Source: an uncultured Mycoplasmatota bacterium (GTDB lineage Bacteria > Bacillota_I > Bacilli_A > RF39 > UBA660). From it: a stretch of DNA of 8,218 nt. The notes under the pieces are model-generated. The model had not been told where the DNA came from and did not search any database. It saw nothing but the letters and a program-made list of their open reading frames with translations. Every line of letters begins with the position of its first letter. Position 1 is the stretch's first letter. This document shows, one piece after another, positions 1 through 7,829 of this stretch. The translations under genes and the position numbers were made by a program. The DNA lies in NCBI GenBank assembly GCA_946491675.1, contig CAMLYN010000046.1:1-8218 (forward strand). Reading direction: 5' to 3'.

Positions 1-3000
1 CTTATTCCAGTAAGTGAAATTGTTATAACTTTTTTAAATAAAATTTATCTTAAATTCTATCCTGCTAAACCTCTTGCAAAATTAGATTTTGAAAAAGGTA
101 TCCCTAAAAATTATAAAACAATGGTTGTAATTCCTACGATATTAAAAAACAAACAAAAAGTAGATGAAGTCTTTAATAAATTAGAAGATTATTATCTAGC
201 TAATAAATCAAAAAATATTTATTTTACTCTTTTAGGTGACGCTTGTGAATGTAATAAAGAAACCTACGAAAAAGATGAGGAAATAAAACAAGAAGGACTT
301 TTAAAAGTTAATGAATTAAACAAAAAATATCATGATGAAATATTTTATTTTGCTTATCGAACAAGAATTTATAGTGAAAGTGAAGAAAGTTTTTTAGGTT
401 TTGAAAGAAAAAGAGGAGCTTTATTACACTTTAACGATTTGATTTTAAATAATTTAAGTGAAGAAGAAAAAAACAATTGGTTTCAAATTCATACTTTTAA
501 TAATTTTAAACACAAAATTAAATATGTTATAACATTAGATGTAGATACTCAATTAATTTTAAATAGTGCTTTAAAATTAGTAGGTACAATGGCTCATCCT
601 ATTAACCAACCAGTTTTAAATGAAAATAAAACAAAGGTAATAAAAGGATATGGTATATTACAACCTAAAATTAGTGTTGATGTGGAGTCAACTAATAAAT
701 CTTTATTCTCACAAATTTATGCTGGAATTGGAGGATTAGATCCATATTCTAATATTTGTCCAAATTTCTATCAAGACGTATTTTCTGAAGGTAGTTTTAT
801 TGGTAAAGGAATTTATGACCTAGAAATTTATCAAACCATTTTAAAAGGAAGATTTCCTAATCAACTTATTTTGAGCCATGATTTACTTGAAGGTAATTAT
901 TTAAGATGTGGTGTTGTAAGTGATATTGAATTAATCGACGATTTTCCATCTAAATTTTTAGTCGATGCTACAAGAAGATCACGTTGGGCTAGAGGTGATA
1001 TGCAAATAACTAATTGGATTTTTAATAAAGTTAAAAATGAAAAAAATGAAAAATATAAAAATCCAATTAATATATTAGGTAGATTTAAAATAATCGATAA
1101 TATTAGAAGAAGTTTGTTAGATTTTTCTTTATTATTAATTTTAATTTGTTTATCAAGCTGTACTGTAACTCATCCTTATTGGTGGCTATTATTTATTTTA
1201 TTTGTTGTTATCTTACCAGTAATTTCTTATATTATTCAATTATTTACAGTTCAAAGTAAAAATAGTAAAAACTTAAAATATTATAATATTATGGCATTTG
1301 GTTATCAAGCGTTTATCTTACGTACAATATCTGTATTTACTAGCATTCCTTATAATGCATATTTATACATCAAATCATTTTTAACATCTATTTATCGAAT
1401 GACTATTAGTAAAAAACATTTATTACAATGGATGACAGCGGAAGATGCCGCTAAACAAGTTAAATCAACACTTTCCAACCATTTAAAACAATTTTGGGTA
1501 AATTATTTAGCTGCTTTAATTTTTATTACTTTAGGTCTATTAGTAGGTAAACATCCAATTGAATGTATAATTATCGCAATATTTTTTATAATCGCTCCTT
1601 TTTTAGCTTATGCAATTAGTGAAGATATAAAAAATAATGATAAAAAGATTAAAAAAGAAGATAAAGAATATTTAACTAATATTGCTGAATTAACTTGGGA
1701 TTTCTTTAAGGAAAATATTACTAAAGAAAACAATTATTTAATTTGTGATAATTATCAATTAAATCGTGAAGAAAAATCTGATTATAAAACTTCACCTACT
1801 AATATTGGTTTATCTTTAGTATCTATATTATCAGCTTTTGAATTAAAATTTATTAATAAAAAAGAAGCTGTTGATTATTTCAACAAAATAATTAATACAA
1901 TTGAAAAATTATCAAAATGGAATGGTCATCTTTATAATTGGTATCGGATTGATACATTAGAAGTAATATATCCACATTTTATTTCAACTGTTGATAGTGG
2001 AAATTTTGTAGCTTCATTAATAACTATTAAAGAAGCATTAAAATCATTAAATGAAACTGATTTAGTTAAAAGAATCGAAAAGTTAATTAATGATACTGAC
2101 TTTTCTAAACTTTATAATAAAAATGATGTTTTTAGTATTGGATATAATGTTGACGAAGGAATTTTAGAGCCATTTAATTATAATAAATTTGCTAGTGAAA
2201 GTAGAATTACTAGTTATTTAGCAATTGCTAAAGGTGATGTATCTAGTAAACATTGGTTTAATTTAGATAAAACATTAACCACATATAAAAAGAAAAAAGG
2301 TCTAGTTTCTTGGTCTGGTACTTCTTTTGAATATTTTATGCCACTTATATTTATACCAACTTATGAAAATACTTTAATTGATGAAAGTTATGATTTTGCT
2401 TTCTATACCCAAAAAGAATTTATGAAAGAAGTTAATCGTAAATATCCATGGGGTATCTCAGAATCAGCATATAATGAACTAGATGATGCTCAAAATTATA
2501 AATATAAAGCTTTTGCAACTCCTTATTTGAAACTTCAAGAAGAATCAAATAATAGAATTGTTATATCACCATATAGTTCTATTTTAGCGCTTCCTCGTTT
2601 TCCAAATGAAGTATTAACTAATATGAAAAAATTAGAAAAACTAAAATTAATTGGTGAATACGGTTTTTATGAATCATATGATGCTGAAGATAAGGCAATT
2701 GTTTATTCTTATTTTGCTCATCATCAAGGAATGATTTTGGCTAGTATTACTAATACTTTAAAAAATAATGTAATTCAAAAATACTTTATTAATGATATTA
2801 ATAATCATGCTTTTGAAATATTAAATAAAGAAAAAGTTCAATTAAAACCAATTATCGATGTCAATATTACAAAATATAAAAAATATACTTATGAAAAAGA
2901 ACCATTTATTAATGATATTAGAGTTTTCCACCATCTTGCAACTTTACCAGAAGTTTCTGTTTTATCTAATTCTAAATATAGTGTTTTTATGAACGACCGA

Positions 3001-6000
3001 GGAAATGGTTTTAGTCGTTATCGAACTATTCAATTAAATCGTTATCGTAAAATTACTGAACAAGATTATGGTATTTTCTTATATATTAAAGATGTTCATA
3101 CTAATGATGTTTGGTGTAATACTTATGCACCAATTAATAAAATGCCTGAAAAATATGAAGTTGTATTTGCTTTAGATAAAATGAAATTTATTCGTTTAGA
3201 TCATGATATTATTACAACTACTGAAGTTGTAGTTGCTAAAACACATCATGCTGAAATTAGAAAAATAACGTTTAAAAATACTAGTGAAAAAGACAAAACT
3301 TTAGAATTAACAACTTATACAGAACCTATTTTAAGTGAAAATATGGATGATATAAGTCATAAGACATTTCAAAACTTATTTGTTCAAAGTGAATACGACG
3401 ACAATACTAATTCTATTATTATGCATCGTAAATTAAGAGATCGCGATACTACTTATTATATGGTTAATAAATTATTAATTGATGAAAATAGTAAATACAG
3501 TTATGAAACTAATCGTAATAATTTTATTGGACGTAATCGAACTGGTGCTAATCCGATTGCTTTAGAACAAAAACTTAGCAATAAATGTGGAACTTGTATC
3601 GATCCTATTATAAGTTTAAGAAGTAAAATTACCGTTAAAGCAAATAGTGAAAAAACAGTTTATTTAATCAATGGTTTTGGCAAATCAAAAGAACAAGTTT
3701 TAGAAATAGTTAACGTTTTTTCTAATCCTGATGTTATTTTAGAAAAAGCTTTTGAAGTTGCTACTATTATGAGTAATGTTACTAATAAAATGGTCGATAT
3801 TACTGGACATGATATGCGACTTTATAACACTATGTTAAACTATTTATATCAAACTAGTCATATTAGTGTTAATAAAGAAAGAAAAGAAACTTTAAAAAAT
3901 AACGTTTTAAATCAAACAGGATTATGGAAATTTGGTATATCTGGTGACCGACCAATTGTTTTTTTAGAAGTTGAAAATTTAAATAATTTAAGTTTAGTCA
4001 AAGAATTATTACATGCTTTTGAATATTATAAAAGTAAATCGATTTTTATTGATTTAATTATTTTAAATAGTAAAGATGAACAAGACAAAAAAATAATTAA
4101 TGAAGAAATTGATAATGAAAAATATCATATGTATGCTTTAAATAGCTTTAATAAAACTCCAGGAAATATTTATGTAATTAATCCTAGTGATGTAACTGTT
4201 GAAGAAATAACTTTATTTAAAACAGCCGCTAGAATTAGTATTAATAGTAGTAAATATCATTCTTTAGAGGAATTTGTGTTAAGTTTACAAAAATTAAATA
4301 CAATTAGCCGAAAAGAAATAGTCAAAAGAGAAAATAGCCAATTTATTGACTATGATTATAAAAAACTTAACTTTTATAATACTTATGGTGGATTTAGTAA
4401 CGATGGTAAGAAATATATTATTACTAATCCAGATACACCTTTAATTTGGTGCAATATTTTGGCTAACAAACATTTTGGTAGTATTGTTTCTAATAATCAA
4501 ACAGGGTTTACTTATGCTTTAAATAGTAGGGAATATAAATTAACATCTTGGTCAAATGATCCTTTACTATTGGATAGTTCTGAAGGTATAAAAATAAATG
4601 ATGTTCATTTAAAATATCAAATAACCGAAGTAAGTTTTGGTAAAATGCGCTTTTTTGGCAAATGGAAAAATTTTGATTTTGAATTAACACAATTTGTATC
4701 ATGTGATGATCCTGTTAAATTTTACCACTTAAAAATTAAAAACAATAGTAATAATAAACAAAAAATAGTTTTAAAATATTGGATTAATCCTTGTTTAGGG
4801 GTTACAGAAGAAAAAACAAGTCGTTATATTTTAAGTGAATTTAATAAGGATGAAAATTATGTATTACTTAAAAATAAATATAGTCAACATTTTTCAAAAA
4901 TGGTAACTATAATGAGTTGTACTTTACCGATTGAAGATGCTAAAATAAATAGAATATTATCTAAAGAAGTAGAAACATCAATATATATAAATCCTTTAGA
5001 AGAAAAAGAACTTACCTTTATTTTAGGAGCTACTAACGAAGAGAAAGTCAAAGATTTATTAAGTAAATATAACTCAATTAATAAAATTAAAACAGAAGAA
5101 AAAAGAACAGCTAAATATTGGCAAGATATGTTAGATATTATTCAAGTTAAAACTGACGATGATAGTTTTAATTATATGCTTAATGGTTGGTTAGCTTATC
5201 AGGCCATAACTTCCCGAATTTATGCCAAAGCAGGATTTTATCAAGTTGGTGGAGCGTATGGTTATCGTGATCAATTACAAGATAGTATGAATATTTGTTT
5301 AATTCATCCAGAAATAACTAAAAAACAGATTTTATGGAATGCGAAACATCAATTTAAAGAAGGAGATGTTCTTCATTGGTGGCATAAAGAAATTAATATT
5401 GGATTACGGTCAAAATATAAAGATGATTATTTATGGCTTATTTATGCAACTAGTGAATATTTAAATATTACTGGTGATTATTCAATTTTAGATGAACAGA
5501 TTTGTTTTGTTGATGGACCTTTACTTGCTGATAAAGAAATGGAAAGAGGAATGGAATATACTTACACTAATGAAACAGCTAGTCTTTATCAACATTGTTT
5601 ATTAGCCTTACAATTAGCTAGAAAAGAAATTGGCGAAAATGGATTACCACTTATGCGAGGTGGTGATTGGAATGATGGAATGAATAAAGTAGGAGAGAAG
5701 GGTAAAGGAACTAGTGTTTGGTTAGGATTCTTTCTATATCAAGTAATAAATAAATTTATTGATTTAACTAATAAATATAATAAAAAAATAGAAATTAACG
5801 AATGGCTAGAATTCAAAGAAAAGTTAGAAAAAGCATTAAAAGAAAATGCTTGGGATGGTGAATATTATTTAAGAGCATTTTTTGACAATGGTGAAAAATT
5901 AGGTTCTAAAGATAATTTAGAATGTAAAATAGATTTAATTTCCCAAAGCTTTGCAATTCTTTCTGATATTGCTACAAAAGAACAAATACCATCAATCCTA

Positions 6001-6618
6001 AATGCTGTGGATAACCAATTATACGATAAAAATTTGAAAATTGTAAAATTATTATATCCAGCTTTTGAAAAATCTGAAAACAATCCTGGATATATCATGA
6101 ATTATCCTAAAGGAATTAGAGAAAATGGTGGACAATATACTCATGCTGTTGCTTGGTATATTCAAGCTTTAATTAAAACTGGTAATTATGATTTAGCTTA
6201 TCAAGTATATCAAATGATTAATCCAATTGAGCGAACTAAAAATAAAAATGATGCTGATATTTATCAATTAGAACCATTTGTTATTGCTGCTGATATCTAT
6301 AGTAATAATGATTTTAAAGCTAAAGGTGGTTGGAGTTGGTATACGGGTAGTGCAGGATGGTTTTATCGAGTTGGTTTAATTGATATTTTAGGTTTTAATA
6401 AAGTAGGAAATAAACTTTATATTAAACCACATCTACCTAGTAATTGGCAAAAATATGAAATTAATTATAAATATAATAATTCAAAATATCACATAACAGT
6501 AATAAAAGAAAATAAAAATAGTATTACTGTGGATAACACAGTTATTAAACACAATTATATTCCATTAATCGATGATAACAACAATCATGAAGTCATTGTC
6601 AAGATAGGAGGGAAATAA
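1..6618 (+). CDS. ndvB: Cyclic beta-1,2-glucan synthase (GT84 + GH189-type + GH94), 5'-truncated by window edge
   Basis: Giant membrane enzyme that makes beta-1,2-glucan from UDP-glucose and cyclises it. The frame is open from base 1 to TAA 6616-6618 (2205 codons; full-length relatives are about 2,800 residues). Residues are counted from base 1. GT84 domain, about 30-350: PTIL, LLGD, FERKRG, DVDTQ (180-184, DxD-like), EGSFIGKGIYD (263-273), SHDLLEG (292-298, Asp294 a candidate base), RWARGDMQ (328-335). Hydrophobic segments lie at nt 1114-1164, 1177-1245, 1309-1395, 1492-1548 and 1561-1620, with LLQWMTAEDA between the third and fourth. Transglycosylase (GH189-type) domain, about 555-930: WGISESAYN, YGFYESYD, FAHHQGM; Glu821 and Glu891 are candidate catalytic residues, not proven. 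GH94 region: first beta-sandwich from nt 2926, a linker with LWKFGISGDRPIVF, second sandwich from nt 4375, then an (alpha/alpha)6 barrel with GGDWNDGMN (likely general acid Asp1892), THAVAW and GWSWYTGSAGW (likely phosphate site). No frameshift or missing key motif seen. The ndvB symbol is by family analogy. The rotation to pgi is by 1-bp overlap. Confidence 0.93.
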   Translation, partial: LIPVSEIVITFLNKIYLKFYPAKPLAKLDFEKGIPKNYKTMVVIPTILKNKQKVDEVFNKLEDYYLANKSKNIYFTLLGDACECNKETYEKDEEIKQEGLLKVNELNKKYHDEIFYFAYRTRIYSESEESFLGFERKRGALLHFNDLILNNLSEEEKNNWFQIHTFNNFKHKIKYVITLDVDTQLILNSALKLVGTMAHPINQPVLNENKTKVIKGYGILQPKISVDVESTNKSLFSQIYAGIGGLDPYSNICPNFYQDVFSEGSFIGKGIYDLEIYQTILKGRFPNQLILSHDLLEGNYLRCGVVSDIELIDDFPSKFLVDATRRSRWARGDMQITNWIFNKVKNEKNEKYKNPINILGRFKIIDNIRRSLLDFSLLLILICLSSCTVTHPYWWLLFILFVVILPVISYIIQLFTVQSKNSKNLKYYNIMAFGYQAFILRTISVFTSIPYNAYLYIKSFLTSIYRMTISKKHLLQWMTAEDAAKQVKSTLSNHLKQFWVNYLAALIFITLGLLVGKHPIECIIIAIFFIIAPFLAYAISEDIKNNDKKIKKEDKEYLTNIAELTWDFFKENITKENNYLICDNYQLNREEKSDYKTSPTNIGLSLVSILSAFELKFINKKEAVDYFNKIINTIEKLSKWNGHLYNWYRIDTLEVIYPHFISTVDSGNFVASLITIKEALKSLNETDLVKRIEKLINDTDFSKLYNKNDVFSIGYNVDEGILEPFNYNKFASESRITSYLAIAKGDVSSKHWFNLDKTLTTYKKKKGLVSWSGTSFEYFMPLIFIPTYENTLIDESYDFAFYTQKEFMKEVNRKYPWGISESAYNELDDAQNYKYKAFATPYLKLQEESNNRIVISPYSSILALPRFPNEVLTNMKKLEKLKLIGEYGFYESYDAEDKAIVYSYFAHHQGMILASITNTLKNNVIQKYFINDINNHAFEILNKEKVQLKPIIDVNITKYKKYTYEKEPFINDIRVFHHLATLPEVSVLSNSKYSVFMNDRGNGFSRYRTIQLNRYRKITEQDYGIFLYIKDVHTNDVWCNTYAPINKMPEKYEVVFALDKMKFIRLDHDIITTTEVVVAKTHHAEIRKITFKNTSEKDKTLELTTYTEPILSENMDDISHKTFQNLFVQSEYDDNTNSIIMHRKLRDRDTTYYMVNKLLIDENSKYSYETNRNNFIGRNRTGANPIALEQKLSNKCGTCIDPIISLRSKITVKANSEKTVYLINGFGKSKEQVLEIVNVFSNPDVILEKAFEVATIMSNVTNKMVDITGHDMRLYNTMLNYLYQTSHISVNKERKETLKNNVLNQTGLWKFGISGDRPIVFLEVENLNNLSLVKELLHAFEYYKSKSIFIDLIILNSKDEQDKKIINEEIDNEKYHMYALNSFNKTPGNIYVINPSDVTVEEITLFKTAARISINSSKYHSLEEFVLSLQKLNTISRKEIVKRENSQFIDYDYKKLNFYNTYGGFSNDGKKYIITNPDTPLIWCNILANKHFGSIVSNNQTGFTYALNSREYKLTSWSNDPLLLDSSEGIKINDVHLKYQITEVSFGKMRFFGKWKNFDFELTQFVSCDDPVKFYHLKIKNNSNNKQKIVLKYWINPCLGVTEEKTSRYILSEFNKDENYVLLKNKYSQHFSKMVTIMSCTLPIEDAKINRILSKEVETSIYINPLEEKELTFILGATNEEKVKDLLSKYNSINKIKTEEKRTAKYWQDMLDIIQVKTDDDSFNYMLNGWLAYQAITSRIYAKAGFYQVGGAYGYRDQLQDSMNICLIHPEITKKQILWNAKHQFKEGDVLHWWHKEINIGLRSKYKDDYLWLIYATSEYLNITGDYSILDEQICFVDGPLLADKEMERGMEYTYTNETASLYQHCLLALQLARKEIGENGLPLMRGGDWNDGMNKVGEKGKGTSVWLGFFLYQVINKFIDLTNKYNKKIEINEWLEFKEKLEKALKENAWDGEYYLRAFFDNGEKLGSKDNLECKIDLISQSFAILSDIATKEQIPSILNAVDNQLYDKNLKIVKLLYPAFEKSENNPGYIMNYPKGIRENGGQYTHAVAWYIQALIKTGNYDLAYQVYQMINPIERTKNKNDADIYQLEPFVIAADIYSNNDFKAKGGWSWYTGSAGWFYRVGLIDILGFNKVGNKLYIKPHLPSNWQKYEINYKYNNSKYHITVIKENKNSITVDNTVIKHNYIPLIDDNNNHEVIVKIGGK
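6606..6612 (+). promoter_or_regulatory. Shine-Dalgarno site for the glucose-6-phosphate isomerase gene
   Basis: AGGAGGG lies five bases before the ATG at 6618, inside the last codons of the glucan synthase. It is a near-perfect anti-16S match in a very AT-rich background. It fixes the isomerase start and, with the TAATG stop/start overlap, suggests that ribosomes finishing the synthase can re-initiate on the isomerase. No separate promoter is evident in the overlap, so read-through transcription from the synthase is expected. Confidence 0.85.
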
Positions 6619-7811
6619 TGCTTAAAACTGATTTTAAAACATATTTAAAGGAGCGAAATTTAAATTTTTATGATGATAAAATTTTAAAAATCAAAAACAC
6701 TTTAGATAATGGTGGAGAAATGTTAGATTGGTATGATATTAATAAATGTATTTCACCAGATGATATAAGTAAAATTAAAAATATTAGTAAAGAAATTAGA
6801 AAAAACTGTGAATTATTTATTGTAATCGGAATCGGTGGATCTTTTTTAGGAGCAAAAGCAGTAATTACTGCTTTAAAACCATATTTTGAAAAAGAAAGTC
6901 CAGAAATTATTTTTGCAGGTAATTCTTTGTCAGAAAGTTATCTTACTGAATTAATTTCATATATGGATAATAAAGAAACAGTAATAAATGTCATTTCTAA
7001 ATCAGGAACTACTTTAGAACCAAGTATTGCATTTGATATTATTTATGAAAAAATGAAAAGTAAATATGATAATAATGAACTTAAAAAAAGAATTATTATT
7101 ACTACTGATCCTAAAAAAGGTATTTTACGTAAATTAGTTAATGACAATGATTATCAATCTTTTATCGTTCCAGAACAAATTGGTGGAAGATACTCAGTTC
7201 TAACTGCGGTTGGTTTACTTCCAATCGCAGTAGCAGGAATTGATATTGAAAAATTAATACTTGGAACTAAAGAAGTTAATAAAAATTCAGCTTTTCAATA
7301 CGCCATAATAAGAGATATGTTATATAAAGAAGGAAAATTAGTTGAATTGTTTACTTTCTATGAGCCTAAACTTGAATATTTTATTGAATGGTTAAAACAA
7401 TTATTTGGTGAAACCCAAGGTAAAAATAAAAAAGGTATTTTACCTAGTTCATCTAATAATACTAGAGATCTTCATTCTTTAGGTCAGTTTTATCAAGAAG
7501 GAACACCTATTATCTTTGAAACTATTATAGGAATTAATAAAAAAGGGCATTTAAAAAACAACTTATATAATCATTTTGTCGAAGATATTAATATGATAGC
7601 CTTAAAACAAGTTGCTTATGCCCATTTAGAATCAGGTGTTGAAAGCAATGTTATAATGATAGATAATTTAGATGAGTTTCATTTAGGAATGTTAATTTAT
7701 TTTTTTGAAATAGCTGCTGCTGTTGGAGCATATTTATTAGATGTTAATCCATTTGATCAACCAGGAGTAAATGCTTATAAAAATTTAATTGAAAAAGAAC
7801 TAAAAAAATAG
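6618..7811 (+). CDS. pgi: Glucose-6-phosphate isomerase, compact form (397 aa)
   Basis: Cytoplasmic enzyme interconverting glucose 6-phosphate and fructose 6-phosphate in glycolysis and gluconeogenesis. Family motifs are clear: VIGIGGSFLGAKA (69-81), SKSGTTLEPSIAF (127-139, phosphate-binding SIS fold), GGRYSVLTAVGLLP (189-202, a family signature), GETQGK (264-269, with likely catalytic Glu265), DLHSLGQ (284-290, likely catalytic His286) and DQPGVNAYK (380-388, likely catalytic Lys388). All expected active-site residues are present, so it should be active. It is shorter than the roughly 450 residues usual in Bacillota. The lost length is spread over a loop near 215-225, the region near 310-330 (no DGLNYL-like segment), and the C-terminus, which stops soon after the Lys388 motif instead of continuing through NMFALLGKPG. 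The ATG start is supported by AGGAGGG and overlaps the preceding stop by one base. The gene ends in a terminator hairpin. It may supply hexose phosphate for UDP-glucose used by the synthase (inference) or serve as the housekeeping isomerase. Confidence 0.96.
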   Translation: MLKTDFKTYLKERNLNFYDDKILKIKNTLDNGGEMLDWYDINKCISPDDISKIKNISKEIRKNCELFIVIGIGGSFLGAKAVITALKPYFEKESPEIIFAGNSLSESYLTELISYMDNKETVINVISKSGTTLEPSIAFDIIYEKMKSKYDNNELKKRIIITTDPKKGILRKLVNDNDYQSFIVPEQIGGRYSVLTAVGLLPIAVAGIDIEKLILGTKEVNKNSAFQYAIIRDMLYKEGKLVELFTFYEPKLEYFIEWLKQLFGETQGKNKKGILPSSSNNTRDLHSLGQFYQEGTPIIFETIIGINKKGHLKNNLYNHFVEDINMIALKQVAYAHLESGVESNVIMIDNLDEFHLGMLIYFFEIAAAVGAYLLDVNPFDQPGVNAYKNLIEKELKK

Positions 7812-7829
7812 CCAATGGCTATTTTTTTT
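7802..7829. terminator. Bidirectional intrinsic terminator between convergent genes
   Basis: A perfect inverted repeat: bases 7802-7813 (seven A, then TAGCC) pair with 7817-7828 (GGCTA, then T tract) around a three-base loop, AAT. The 12-bp stem has a three-pair G:C core at its tip and A:T pairs below. On the plus strand the hairpin runs into eight T (7822-7829), ending the synthase-isomerase transcript. On the minus strand the complement of the seven A (7802-7808) provides the U tract for the convergent gene. Both genes' TAG stops lie within the stem arms (7809-7811 and 7821-7819). The stem is GC-poor, but that is usual for a genome this AT-rich. Confidence 0.85.

Noticed and set aside
1111..1620. 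Hydrophobic block in the middle of the synthase as a possible separate membrane protein or fusion junction
   Set aside because: Membrane segments between the GT84 and transglycosylase domains are normal for the family, and the LLQWMTAEDA motif between them fits that arrangement.
2785..2920. Short direct repeat encoding FINDI (around 2788 and 2905)
   Set aside because: Only about 15 AT-rich bases are shared, inside a coding region whose codon bias makes such matches likely; no flanking repeat structure was seen.
4508..4702. Open frame of 64 codons on the minus strand within the glucan synthase gene
   Set aside because: It lies wholly antisense to conserved GH94 sandwich sequence, has no recognisable product, and is explained as chance openness opposite an AT-rich gene.
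5865..6098. Open frame of 77 codons on the minus strand within the glucan synthase gene
   Set aside because: It is antisense to the conserved GH94 catalytic barrel, has no family resemblance, and is best explained as a shadow of the real gene.
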